DNA of 64,000 nt, taken from the NCBI GenBank assembly GCA_934149155.1, contig CAKPDZ010000001.1:49286-113285 (forward strand). The letters run 5' to 3'. The position numbers were made by a program, and so were the translations under genes. Positions 34,701-43,300 of the stretch are shown here, in pieces. Under the pieces are notes generated by a model. The model made no database searches, was not told the origin of the DNA, and was given only the letters and a program-made list of their open reading frames with translations. This DNA is from an uncultured Clostridia bacterium. Its GTDB lineage: Bacteria; Bacillota; Clostridia; TANB77; CAG-508. How positions within the stretch are numbered: position 1 is the stretch's first letter; each line of letters starts with the position of its first letter.

Positions 34701-37399
34701 GCTGTTGCAGCACTTACCGTTTTAGTTATTCCACTTGTTACTGCTGTATTTCCTAAATATACTGTTATATTGTCACTTGTCAATGTACTTGATTTAAAGT
34801 ATTTATCTGTTGCTTTTACTATTACTGTTGCTTTTCCTGTTGTAAAATCAAATGATATGTTATTACTATCAGCTGTCCATGTTGGATTTACAAGGTCTAT
34901 ATTTGTTGTCTCATTTTCATCTGGTTTTAAAATATTGTTACCTGGTCCTACTGATATTGTTTTTGTTGGGTTAGTATTTCCTGACTTATCTGTCATCGAA
35001 CCCTTTGGAATTGTTATTATTACAGGTCCACTGTAATCTAAATAATTCTTTCCTACTGCTATTGCATCTTGTTCTAATTCTGTTAGTGTTAATTCGTATT
35101 TATATCCTATTGTAGCTCCACTTTCAGTTATTGGAGTTTTTGCCAATACCATATTTACATGTGTTTGAGCTAAATCTGTACCATCCATAGAAACTATCAT
35201 TCTATTTGCAGCTCCAATTTCTATTCCTAAGTTCTCACTAGCAAAATATTTATCTGTAATAGAAAATTCAATTGTTACTGTTTTAGAAGTTTTATTAATT
35301 ACTGTTTTTGAATAATCATACATTGTTGCTGGTCTTACAAAATCTGCAAACATTTTTCCATTAGTATTTTTGCTTGTAGTATCTGAATCAGCATCTTTTA
35401 TTTCAATTGCTGTCATTGTTCCAGATTCATCACTTTGTGTTAAATTCGGATTTCCATAAGCATCTACTAATGTTCCTTCTGCTATTTGCAATGCAGTTTT
35501 TCCTGACCACTCTAAATAAGATTTTCCTGATTGTAATACTGATTGCTCAAAATCTGTTAATATTATGTTGGCACTAACTGTACTTGATGGTCCTGTTTTA
35601 GACATTGTAACTTTTTTAGTTATGTCATTTGCTTCTTGTCCTGCAACTTTTACATTAAATGGTTTTGTAGAATTTGCATCTGCAGTTCCATTTGTCAAAT
35701 TATTTGTTACAGTTTTTATTGCATCTCCATATGTTGACGAATCCACTTGTCCTGCAACTTTTATTGTTAATGATTTTTCAGATTCATCAAATGTTGCATC
35801 TGTTTTTGACCATGTTGGTTTATATTTTGGAACTACTGTTCCTACTGTATAGCCTGTTGTTGTAGTTGAATTTGCATTTAATCTAAATGCCTTTTTATTT
35901 GAATATATTGCTGAACCTGCATATATATTTGCTCCAGATTTTCCTGTATTTTCAAATATATTTGTATGTGCATCTGCTATTTTTGTGAATGCTGGTCCAA
36001 GGTCTAATTTTGTCATCGCTGTTTTTCCGCAATTGTAGAACATTGTATCCATATTTGTTACATTTTGAGTAGTAAATCTATTTCCTAAACTTAATGTTGT
36101 TAAACTTGTACTACCAAAATTATTAAACATATTTTTCATATTGCTTACATTGCTTGTTTCAAATCTTTGTCCTATTGTAAATGATGTTAATCTATTTCCT
36201 GCATCTTGGAACATTCCTTCCATATTTGTTACTCTTGATGTTTCAAAATTATCTCCTAATGCAAATGATGTCATTGTTGCATAACCTAATCCTCTAAACA
36301 TATATTGCATATTTGTTGTAAATGTTGTACTTAGTAAATCTAAGTTTTCTATTGTATTTCCTGATGTTACTCCACTTGCATAACCAATATATGAGAATAA
36401 ATATGATGAATCCACATTTGCATATATTGGGTAATCACTTGCTATATATACTTTTGAATTTGAATACCATGCAATTATTGAATTATCTTCTGTTGCAGAT
36501 ACATCCCATGTTCCAGTTGATGGTGCTGTTGCTGTACTATTTAAGAATGTAACACTTTGAATATTTTGTCTTTGTATACTAGAGTTTCCTAAGAATCCAC
36601 TTGTTGTAGAAGATTCATATACTCCTGAACTTGATTTAGCAACTCTTAATGTATTAAATAGTGATATATCTTTTGGAACATTCTTATTTCCTGATAAATC
36701 ATGTACCGTATCTTCAGATAATCTTAGTTTTACACCTCTTCCTAAGAATTGAGAAAGTCCTGTTATTGTTACATCTTGTAATATTCCATATTGTGAGTCA
36801 GAACCATTTCTTGTTCCTATTAAAACTTCTGGTGTTCCATAACTTATTGTTACTCCATCATCTTCATCTTTTACTACATTATCTACTAATAACATTATTT
36901 TATTAGCATCTAATGCTTGCCCTGGTGCATAGTATTTATCTGTTGCTTGTATTTTTAGTGTTAAGCTATCATTTCCTTCTCCATTAAAGTGTGATGATGA
37001 TACTGATATTTCTGGTTTTATAAAGTCTGCAAATAACGCATCTGAGATATTATAAGTTTTTTCTTCTTCTCCAATCACTACTGCACTACTTAAGTCATCT
37101 CCCATATAGAATACTACATTACCACTCCATTCCATATATTTCTTTAAGTCTTGCCATTGTGATTCTTCAAAGCTTGATAATGTTACTCTAAATCTCTTTG
37201 TATTCTTATTAAACCAATTTCCCCACCAATTATTACTACTTGAATTTGTAATTTCTGTTACTGCCATTGAAGGATTGCTCTTTCCTAATACCGATTCTCC
37301 ATCAATTTTCATATCTTGCATATCAGCTTGAAAGTCTGCTATAGTATAATTATATGTTGTTCCGCCATCCCCATTGGCCTGTTTGTTTAAAGTGATCAA
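21782..37399 (-). CDS. Giant BspA/Ig-like repeat protein B, probably the 3' part of a frameshifted C+B gene
   Basis: The open frame has 5,205 codons. Its first codon is TTG, with no ribosome site and no signal peptide, and lies inside the end of ORF C in another frame, so B is unlikely to be an independent gene. It carries five BspA/DUF285 blocks (near residues 265-520, 970-1330, 2215-2535, 3700-4020 and 4885-5205) separated by arrays of Ig-like domains with DKYF/DKYY, EYSG and D-x-SGN motifs and VDVVDPxW linkers. The protein stops in the middle of the last BspA module (ends SFKLGR) without LPXTG or any visible anchor. The domain make-up is that of an exported adhesin or matrix protein. Its first 60 residues complete the Ig-like domain begun at the end of C. 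Confidence 0.8.
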   Translation of the reverse strand: MITLNKQANGDGGTTYNYTIADFQADMQDMKIDGESVLGKSNPSMAVTEITNSSSNNWWGNWFNKNTKRFRVTLSSFEESQWQDLKKYMEWSGNVVFYMGDDLSSAVVIGEEEKTYNISDALFADFIKPEISVSSSHFNGEGNDSLTLKIQATDKYYAPGQALDANKIMLLVDNVVKDEDDGVTISYGTPEVLIGTRNGSDSQYGILQDVTITGLSQFLGRGVKLRLSEDTVHDLSGNKNVPKDISLFNTLRVAKSSSGVYESSTTSGFLGNSSIQRQNIQSVTFLNSTATAPSTGTWDVSATEDNSIIAWYSNSKVYIASDYPIYANVDSSYLFSYIGYASGVTSGNTIENLDLLSTTFTTNMQYMFRGLGYATMTSFALGDNFETSRVTNMEGMFQDAGNRLTSFTIGQRFETSNVSNMKNMFNNFGSTSLTTLSLGNRFTTQNVTNMDTMFYNCGKTAMTKLDLGPAFTKIADAHTNIFENTGKSGANIYAGSAIYSNKKAFRLNANSTTTTGYTVGTVVPKYKPTWSKTDATFDESEKSLTIKVAGQVDSSTYGDAIKTVTNNLTNGTADANSTKPFNVKVAGQEANDITKKVTMSKTGPSSTVSANIILTDFEQSVLQSGKSYLEWSGKTALQIAEGTLVDAYGNPNLTQSDESGTMTAIEIKDADSDTTSKNTNGKMFADFVRPATMYDYSKTVINKTSKTVTIEFSITDKYFASENLGIEIGAANRMIVSMDGTDLAQTHVNMVLAKTPITESGATIGYKYELTLTELEQDAIAVGKNYLDYSGPVIITIPKGSMTDKSGNTNPTKTISVGPGNNILKPDENETTNIDLVNPTWTADSNNISFDFTTGKATVIVKATDKYFKSSTLTSDNITVYLGNTAVTSGITKTVSAATALKETRMVNGVATEVQYGNQYTVTVTGITLDSDQGKLRIAAETATDTSGNTSEAKDIVLYNRLKSASTETSATSSFLGNNQTKIPIQRQNIENVTFESYISSDIYNHTTNKITDETRAWDVSAAGDQSIIAWYEETRTGVYIVHIGSEGGILANRTSDNLFKYIGYSNKCQETQVITNIKLLDVSSVTSMKNMFAYTGYNAMTSLDLGPNFDTSKVTNMAGMFTSTGENAMTTLNLQNKFNTAIVTDMSNMFERTGFMAMTSLNVSGFNTTAVTDMSYMFANTGYTAMTSLNLGTGFNTTNVTNMANMFQNTGFTEMTSLNLGSAFNTAKVTNMSYMFNGTASSKMTKLSLEGNFYTTAVTNMTSMFQNCGIGSMTELDLGPAFTNIAGTNTNMFTECGQQDNIKIYVGSAIYSGEHELRLGADLTTKISFTRGTIIPKYRPQWKVETTAPNKTNSEITVTLKGTVDSANYNGYNSNVINKFSNTTTSQITVSIDGDPDANSNITKTISGASATPESNVQCSLKLTGFKGTRQASKKYTEWSGNIALEIAQATLVDSYGNPNLKLEEDKLQDSPTGKANATGKLFLDSIAPEFTYEHAETEINHESKKVTVYFSVTDKYFNKIDEEKLPKLADGSYNSSSIALKLLDTNTTIPNDAIKKTLTRDSEIYETINGQNQKVGEKFKLVIEGLDQGDGIYYSGPMAIALPEGMAEDYSGTKSSAKTITIGVDDPENDTNHKNQEIVDVVSPIWTVQNMNITQDASGKTNATMELIGKDKYLDKERSKELLTSNSIKVMVDGVDISGLATELSKSLSEPEEITNGLKYTLTISNLEESYDAFISARNEGKRVYREYSGDVSIEIPEETLIDNYGNKSSKLTIGVGEIDTLKPEIVKVSSSIDKTAKTETIVFDVTDKYYSTILDDQTLLSKLHVFIDSENADAITKQITNVETLTATIDGVERTVGKRYTLVLSDFEQAGLQEGYQFKGLSGTVTVDIEAGIATDTKGNTSNETTLKGDFVDVIEPSMVYKYTKTVEGAKSVDIVFDVTDKYYSSGDLTLADLTIKMQNGTDLGNYIDMKNIPGAKLTLSTPTNIISTKAINKTVNGEIKTGLTNQVVGRRYTLTISGLEQSKIADGAKYLEYSGNVTIAVTAGKIKDTSNNGNLNKTLTFGIDLPDETGTKENLDIVSPVWAVDSQTVDLDNQEATIVVTATDKYFRESTLTSETLELWINGVQVEKNGATGKNLIIEKQEDIYEDWIENGKTSKYLVGVKYTIKASGFDIDEGQVKIKIPAGTIKDYSGNQSKELEFMLYSCLKATNTETSPTSGFLGNNSIQRQNIESVTFVSGLSSIVSATKWDVSAGNDGSIMAWYTTNSSNGALDVYIGGTTAIFANPDSSYLFANIGSASKCTATEVVKGLNLVTTKRVTNMNHMFYNTGANAMTSLDLGTNFNTESVKDMSHMFDGCGKNNMSTLNLRDKFKTIKVTDMSYMFANAGEQLATLDLSNFDTTKVTKMQYMFQNTGAKGMTSLNLGENFNTANVTDMSYMFNGTASKSSKISRLSLGKQFYTTAATNMTSMFEDCGTGNIQELDLGPTFTRIAEENTNIFANTGNTGCIINAPEAIYKDSKNFRIGGEGSTEIAYSRGTINPKYRTEWAIDSTTVDKTTKKVEITLRGKINSQITVTEYPADMVSGITDKNKIKVFIDNTELTNVEQSMELGNVSYDINNSGKVEVLQKITLTDFEETARQSGKSYKEWSGNITLKILQDSGLVENYGNQNTEQTLTDVAFVDFIKPEITYNYSTTDINYTEKTLTVEFSIIDKYFASSTITENNLTVKLLDTNAVPENITKTLTSEEIKEVRNDKTETIGKKYKLVVGGLEQASKTTDGKYKDYSGPIGIVIAEGTVKDTSNNVNDSTTITVGVDEPDKSGSEEIVDVVDPIWEAKNIQIDKVNKKVTVDLYGTDKYYSRDELDVSKIKVFVDGTEITSSDEVLKTLSDVEILSEERQYGSIQYGVKYTLTLSNWTESDITFAEGNRDYREYSGTTKIQIAEGTIYDNHNTNKQQEFTLGKVDFIKPDIIYKTSNTVIDKTNKTLTVVFDATDKYYNSSASSLALSDLTVTVGGKTMTQAELTASGNSLTSTALASGYGTRYTLVIKNLQQNPNTGIDYSGIVSIAIPKDKISDLSGNKNDAKTITIGVDSPSSNMTEKDGTIVDVVDPIWKVEGFTVNETNGTVTADVVGTDKYLDTTNSSLDPTDIRVFINGEDIEKTAGIKVQKSVGGRQDTTSSSGNPEIRYSVTLSNFKEDDATFLSARADGTRWYREYSGAIKIEIPANQLVDTSGNTNKATTLDLGQVDKINPDVVKVSSAVDKTNKKETIVFDVVDKYLSSSGLGTTVAEAKNNLSKLHVYVDDESADSITKNITKVEKLTATIGDQAGQTVGYRYTLELTGFDKGKNSKGYKDWSGTVRVDVDAGVGKDTSNNTSEATSINGDFVDVINPYLEYTHQEVDKNSKSYTMKFRITDKYYTEGKLALDDLTVKIKNGQLKNGSEIEYNLSELEKEGTVTLALSSIDINATNVKMTSATTENIETVSTTVIGHEYTLIISNLEKLQIEEGMTTADYSGIITVGIKEDVIKDRTSGGSQNGNVGTSITSGIDIPGGTGNGTVVDVVDPLITGLGTVADPAKGTATLRFTATDTYFKSSLITAANIKIFINGEEKAIGVASGDGITKELIKADLPLETRIENGKTTTVKYGEEYTLNITGYPSNINQLKVVIPAGLVVDNDNNGNKEKTFNLFNTLKEAESNASETSAFLDNTKGIQRGKISQIVFESYIGGETSKRWDVSAQQDGSIMAWYNTSEISNGTYIVHIGSDTLIGANVNSSNWFSYIGKNSACIATSEESNPIIKNMSSVSFGSVKNMSNMFAYLGYSNMTTFSLGSNFFTTSAEDMSGMFLNTGFSKMTSINLDTNFNTSKVENMTSMFERTGYTAMTSLNLGSQFAINTEKSVLMNNMFAECGNNNMTSLTLGTKFNTTTVTSMKGMFKSTGNKKLTSLDLGDLFYTTNVTDMTEMFSGCGQEKMATLDLGPAFTKIAGNNTNFATNLGKSGCVVYAPEAIYKDSKNFRLGGEDSTAISYSNGTIEPKYRTEWELKTTTFDKETESLIVTLTGSTNSALEITEYKSNVSTGITDKAKVKVFIDGTEVTGLNMELTARQVDNTTKGTKDVEQTIKITNFGNNSGNITLKVLQDSGLKDAYGIGSQNIEQSFTTTVTDKNTTGRLFADYVKPEIKYVYAPANIDKTNKTLTVEFSVTDKYFASSTLITNTNGTLTANQTEVNKIEVQMKDDANSGVNSKVTKKITEITPVPGTVDGKTITIGYTFKLVISGLQQETSNGDYRDYSGPISIGFPAGIGTDKSTNTSDAKTITIGVNTDGSGNQVNVDVVDPVWKTDNFSIDNTNKKITVDLIGTDKYIDTANSNLTTNDITVIVDGEEASSIKKELSAKTSVDYGIKYTLTLSEWEQSSLQDGKKFLEWSGTTKIKIASGTLRDLPQQDLPDTAKRYNTSQEQTFTLGHVDFIKPRIVVASTTKNATAGTETIVINAIDKYIDTANSSLTADDISVYVDGVSATGLTKTLTQGENITATVNGSTQTIGQQYTLVLSNFKQTRASIDSDKNYSEWSGTVSIDVAEGKIKDTNTTPNSNDKIDKLAVDFVDFIKPEITYKYSNSDIDYGNKTFDMDFEITDKYINTVTELTTANLTNYLTIKVDGVDITNNKNVTKEIVSSSDVTAGTTAKPINKTIDGVIKTGLTNQVIGKHYKLKLSNLQQAIKTGNTLDYSGVITVAFKGDVMAKDTSNNGNTNATITSGVNLPGGSGNGTIVDVVDPMWEQIGRATVEAGQGKANMVIRGTDKYLNKLQSTLNVNNVVVRVNGEAPKTDVKLTMTEDTSVNLAYAKQYNVTLTGFDPAAYQVSFTIPAGVLIDNYGNTNEEREFILFSSLKETSTETEATSPFLGNTDLQRQNVEQVIFEEYIKDGDSTLWDVSATQDRTILAWYEKNNTTGKYIVHIGTTIIMNGNVNSTNLFNYIAYSSGCVTTSEASNKIIKNLELLHVDNVKNMTNMFAHMGYKSMQTFSLGNSFDTSKAESMEGMFNETGFEQMTSIDFGNKFNTSNVKNMNSMFSSTGHDKMQSLILGESFDTSLVTTMNSMFANTGFAKMTKLDLGSNFNTSSVQDMNSMFLSTGHNSMTSLDLGDKFYTTAVTDMTKMFYGTGASSMTTLDLGAVFTKIADTHDEMFTNCGVSSLVVYAPELIYSNETSFKLGR
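25340..26300 (-). repeat. BspA/DUF285 block 4 of protein B
   Basis: It shows the leader KGIQRGKISQIVF and WDVSAQQDGSIMAWY, then seven to eight MFxxTG/CGxxxMT repeats, closing with DLGPAFTKIAGNNTNF and GTIEPKYRTEW. Confidence 0.8.
29790..30750 (-). repeat. BspA/DUF285 block 3 of protein B
   Basis: It shows the leader SIQRQNIESVTF and WDVSAGNDGSIMAWY, six to seven MF-type repeats of about 24 residues, then LDLGPTFTRIAEENTNIF and GTINPKYRTEW. Confidence 0.8.
33400..34490 (-). repeat. BspA/DUF285 block 2 of protein B
   Basis: It shows the leader KIPIQRQNIENVTF and WDVSAAGDQSIIAWY, eight MF-type repeats, then LDLGPAFTNIAGTNTNMF and GTIIPKYRPQW. Confidence 0.8.
35830..36600 (-). repeat. BspA/DUF285 block 1 of protein B
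   Basis: It shows the leader SSIQRQNIQSVTF and WDVSATEDNSIIAWY, four to five MF-type repeats, then LDLGPAFTKIADAHTNIF and GTVVPKYKPTW. Confidence 0.8.
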
Positions 37400-40300
37400 A
37401 GAATGAATTTGCAGTATTAGCTATTATTACAACATCTAATGTTTTATTACTTTCATCTAATTCTACAGAATATTTTAGAAATGCTGGGTCACTTGAACTT
37501 AATGTAAAATTTATTGTTCCATTAAATAATTGTGTACTTACATTTCCATTTCCAGCAAGATCATGTACTGAATTTGCTTTTAATGTTATTGTATATGTGT
37601 TTGTACCTCCCATACCTGATGTATCAATATTAGAAATCTTTACTTGATAATGTTTACCATTACTTAATTTTGTTTCTTTTGTTATTTTTATGTTGCAACT
37701 TGATGTTATATCACTCGTTGTACCTTGTCCCCAATAAGGTGTAGTTGTTTTAGTTATTGTTATTTCTCCTGACTCTACAGCTTCTTTGAAATCAAACCAT
37801 TCATCTGTAATATCAAAATCAATAACTACAGCTTCCATTCCTTTGTCTTGTTTTACAACAATATTGCTTACTGCTGGTGGTGTATCATCATCTAATGGTG
37901 GTATTACTCCAACTGTTAAGGTTGTAGCATTACTTGTATTTCCAGATACGTCTGCTAGCAATCCATCTGGTAATGTTATTGTTATTGAACCATTAGAATA
38001 TCCTGTCATTTTTAATACATATTTTATTCCACCTTTTCCATCTCCATATTCTTCTTTGTTCAATGTTAATCTTGAAGAATCTATTACTGTTGAGCCTTCT
38101 TTTACTATAAATCCTTCTGTATCTAGTTTCAATTTACTTGATACTAATTGTACATTATCTGTTCCCGTAAATTCTATTGATACTTCATTTCCTTGATATT
38201 GCGTATATGCTGCACTTCTATATGTCCAAACAGGTATTGTAATATCTGGTGTTACTGAGAATATTGCTTCATCACTCTTATTGTTTCCTCTATCTGTTAA
38301 TGTCCCTTGTTTTATAGTTGTTTTTATTTCTCCTCCTGTAAAGTTTGCAATTGTTACTGTAAATACTTTTGTTTTAATGTCAGATTCACTGTCTATTGCT
38401 GCTATTGTTGGGGTTACTGCTGTACCATTAACTGTAACTGTTAAATCTGATGCTGTTAAAGATGCTGATGTAAGTTCTGCTTCATCTGTTCCTTTAAATT
38501 TTAAGGTATATGATTTAGCTGTTTTATTATAAGTTCCAGCACCTTCCATCTTCCATTCTGGTTTTATGATATCTATTATTTCATATTCTTTTGCATCACT
38601 CTTTTTACCACTATTATCTTCTAGTGCTCCAGAATCTATAGCTATTTGAATTTTGCCACCTGTATATCCCCTTATTGTTATTGGGAATGTTTTTATCATT
38701 TTATCTGCACTTAATGTTGCTTCTTCAAATGTTACTCTATTTGATTCTTCATCTAGTGTTGAGCCATCTACAGTTACTATTGTATTAGAAAAATCTAGTA
38801 ATGATTTAGTATTATTTAAAGATGTCTCATCTCTACCTGTTATAGTTATAGTAATTTTTTGGTTCCCCTCATCATAATTGAATTGTAGTTCGTCATCCCA
38901 AGTAGGCTTTGCTATATCATTTGCTGGTAATGTAAATGTTGCTGCAGCATTTTTATTTCCAGTTGTATCATATATTGCACCTTCTGCTATTGATACATTT
39001 ACAACTCCTGATGGATATTTTGGTATTGTTACTGTATAGATTATTTCTTTTTCTGTTGTACTCTTAATTGTTACTATTGGTGTTACAATTACATTTCCAC
39101 ATTTTACAGTAATATTTTGAGCACTACCACTTGGAGAAAGACTTGATTTTGTTGCATCTATTGCATTTTCATCTGTTGCAACTACTTCAAATGTATATTC
39201 TCCATCTGTATCTGAATAATTAGAATTTTGTACTTTTAATGTAGGTTTTGTTATATCTTTTTCAGGAAGCTTTATTTCTTTTGCATCACTCTTGTTGCTT
39301 GATGCATCTATTAACGCATTTGCTCCTATAGAAATTGTTACTGCTCCTCCTGGATAATTATTTATTGTTAATCTATAAACTATCTTTTTAGATTCTGTTG
39401 TAACTTTTTCTAGTGTTGGTGTTACTGTTGTACTTCCACATGTTACAGTCACATTTTTAGAACTTCCACTTGTTATTAGTGATGATACTGTTGTATTTAA
39501 TGCACTTTCATCTGTTCCTACTAATTCTACTGAATATGTTTTTGAGTCTGCATCATATGCTAAGTTTTGATAGTCCCATACTGGCTTTGTAATATCTGGT
39601 GTAAATTCATATACCTTTGCACTACTTATATTATTAGCTGTATCTTTTAATGAACCTTCTGCAATTGTTATTTTTATTACTCCACCTGTATAATTATTTA
39701 TTGTAACAGGGAATGTCTTTGTTTGTGTACTTGAGTCAAATGATGCAGTTCCATATGTTACATTTGCAGGACTTTCTCCAACTGTAATTGTTGCATTTAA
39801 TGTTGAGTTATCATCACTTAATGCTGTTTCATCTGATCCTACTAAATTAAATGTATATGCTTTAGTTGAATGATTATATAATGCACTTTGTACAGTGTCA
39901 GTCCAGAGTGGTGGTGTTACATCTTGGAAAAATGTATAAGTTTTTGCATCACTCCAGTTTCCTGTTTCATCATATAATGCCTTTGATCCAATTGATATTG
40001 TTACATTTCCACCTTTAAAGTTTCTAACTGTTATTGGGAATGTTTTTGTTTTTCCATCTGAGCTTAATGTTCCACTTCCTATAGTTAAATCACTTGCACT
40101 TACTACAGTTGAACCTGTTTTTATTGTAAGTTTTCCAGCTAGGGATGATGATGAATTATTTAATTTAATATTATCTGTCCCTATTAAGTTAAATGTATAT
40201 ATTCCAGTCTGCTTATCATATTGGGCACTATCTATACTATTTTTCCATGTTGGTTTTGTTGCATCCACAGCAGCAAATGAATAATTTTTCTCAGCACTTG

Positions 40301-43300
40301 TGTTATTTTGTGCATCTATTAATGCTCCTTCATTAATTTTAAACGAAATTGCTCCACCTGTATGATTTGATATTTTTATTTGATATGTAACACTTGTTGA
40401 TGTTGAAGCTGTTCTTGTTATTATTGGCGATACAGTACTTCCACCCACTGTAAGTGTTGAGTTTGATGTTGTTATTGCTGATGAGTTTGTATTTAATTCT
40501 ACATTATCAGTACCTGTTACTGTTATTGTATATGATTGGTCATCTGGGTTATAACTTCCTGTTGCATCTCCCCATACTGGATCTGTTATATCAGCATAAA
40601 ATTCATATTCTTTGTAGGCACTAGTATTTCCTCCATCAATTCCATTATCTACTAACGCTCCTGCTTTTATTACTATTTTCACATTTCCACCAGTAAAATT
40701 AGAAATACTTATTGGAAATACTTTTGTTTTTTGATTTGAACTTATAGTTCCTCCTCCTATTTTCAAATCAGATGTTACATCTTTTCCATCTACTGTAATT
40801 GTTGTATTACTTGAATTTAGCACTGATAAAGTATTGTTTAAACTTGTTTCATCTGTTCCTGTTATGTTAAATGAATATATATCGTTTATTTTGTCAAATG
40901 ATTTGTCACTCACTTTATCATTCCATGTTGGTGGTGTTATATCAACACTAAATGAATATGATTTTGCAATACTTTTGTTTCCAGATGTGTCTACTAATGC
41001 TCCTTCACTTATTGATATTGTAATATCTCCACCTGTAAAGCTATTAATTGTTAATGGGAATGTTTTTGTTTTATCATTTAATGTTGCAGTTCCAAATGTT
41101 ACACTTGCTGTTTTTCCTCCCATTGTTACAGTTACATTTGATGAATTTAGTACTGATGAATCATTATTTAATCCTGTTTCATCTGTTCCTATTAGTTTTA
41201 GTGAATATGTACCACTATTTGAATCATATGTTCCACCACTTATACTACTACTCCATTCTGGCAATGTTCCATCTACTGTAAATGTATACACTTTTTGAGC
41301 ACTTGAGTTTTCTGATGTATCTACTAAAGCTCCTGCACTTATTGTTATTTCTACATCTCCTCCAGTAAAACTTTTTATTGTTAATGGGAATGTTTTATTT
41401 ATTACATATCCACTAGAATTTTTTGATGTTGATGTACTTCCAAATGCTAAATTACTTGTTGCTACTTGTTTTCCATTTACTTTTACTGTTGTATTATTTG
41501 AATTTAGTACTGATGATGATGCATTTAATGCTGTTTCATCTGAACCTACTAAATTTAATGAATATGTTTCATTTGCATATGAATATGTTCCATCTTTTAT
41601 TTTCTCTTCCCATGTTGGTGCTGTAGTATCAATAGTTGGTGTAAATGAATACGTTTTTGCAACACTTTTATTTCCTGCACTATCTACTAATGCTTCTGCA
41701 TTTATTGAAATGTCTATTCTTCCTCCACTATAGCTTTTTATAGTTATTGGAAATGTTTTTTGTATTACTTTTCCACTTGAATTTGTAGTTGTTGATGCAC
41801 TTCCAAATGTTACACTTGCTGTTCCCCCATTTACTTTTATTGTTGTGTTGATTGAGTTTAATGTTGATGAAGCACTATTTAAAGATGTTTCGTCTGTTCC
41901 TATTAAATTAAATGAATATGTTTTAGCTGAACCAGAATATGTTCCGCCATCAACATTATCAGCCCATTTTGGTGCGGTTCCATCTATTGTAAATGAGTAA
42001 GTTTTTTGTTCACTTTTATTTCCTGCTGTATCAACTAATGCTTCTGCATTAATTGTAATTGATACTGTTCCTCCTTTAAAGCTCTTTATTGTTAGAGGGA
42101 ATTTTTTCTGTGTTATATTTCCACTTGAATTTGTTGTTTTTGTTGCTGTTCCAAATGTTAAGTTTGATTTTGCTACTGTTGATCCATTTACTTTTACTGT
42201 TACATTTGATGTACTTAGTACTGATGAGGCATCATTTAGTCCTGTTTCATCTGTTCCTATAAAACTTAATGAATATGTTGAGTTTGTTGATGAATATTCT
42301 CCTCCACTTATGTCGTCTGCCCATTTTGGTGCTGTTACGTCTGTGTTTGGAGTAAATTCATAAGTTTTTGCAGCACTTTTATTTCCAGCCATATCTACTA
42401 ATGCCCCTGCATTTATTGTTATTGTTATTTTTCCACCTGTATAACTTTTTATTGTTAATGGAAATACCTTTCCAGTTACATATCCACTTGAGTTTTTAGT
42501 TTTTGTTGCAGTTCCTATTGTTAAATTGCTTGAACTTACTGTACTTCCATTTACTTTTACTGTTATATTTGATGAACTATAAGATGTACTCAATGCAGAT
42601 GAATTATCATTTAAGGCTGTTTCATCTGTTCCTGTCAAGTTCAATGCATATGTGTGTGCCGTAGATGAATATGTTCCTCCACTTATGTTATCTGCCCATT
42701 TTGGTGCTGTTGAGTCTGATCCTGATGGAGCTGAAATTGAATATGTCTTTGCTACGCTTTGGTTTCCTACTGCATCTACTAATGCTCCAGCATTTATTGA
42801 AATTTCTATTTTTCCTCCCCAATAATTCTTTATTGTTAATGGGAATGTCTTTTTTGTTACTTTTCCACTTGTTGATGTTGTTGATGCTGACCCAAATGTT
42901 AAGTTACTTGAACTTACTGCTGTTCCATTTACCTTTACTGTTACATTTGATGTACTTAGCACTGATGATGAACTATTTAATTCTGTTTCGTCTGTTCCTA
43001 CTAAGTTTAATGAGTATGTATGCCCTGAGCTTGAAAATGTTCCATTACTTACACTTGTTGCCCATACTGGTGCAGTAGAGTCTGTAACTGGTGTAACTGA
43101 ATAAGTTTTAGCAATACTTGTATTTCCTGCAGCATCCACTAAAGCTCCTGCACTTACTGAAACATCAATTTTTCCTCCAGTATAATTTTTAATAGTTATT
43201 GGAAATTTCTTTTTTACTATATTTCCACTTGAATCTTTTGTTACTGACGCAGTACCAAATACCAAATTTGATGAGGTGACTGCTCTTCCTGCTACTTTTA

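Noticed and set aside
37385..37391. Heptamer TTTAAAC (minus strand) at the C/B junction, a classic -1 slippery site
   Set aside because: It is in phase for a -1 slip from the B frame into the C frame, whereas joining C to B needs +1 or -2. No convincing downstream stem was seen, so it does not by itself support programmed frameshifting.
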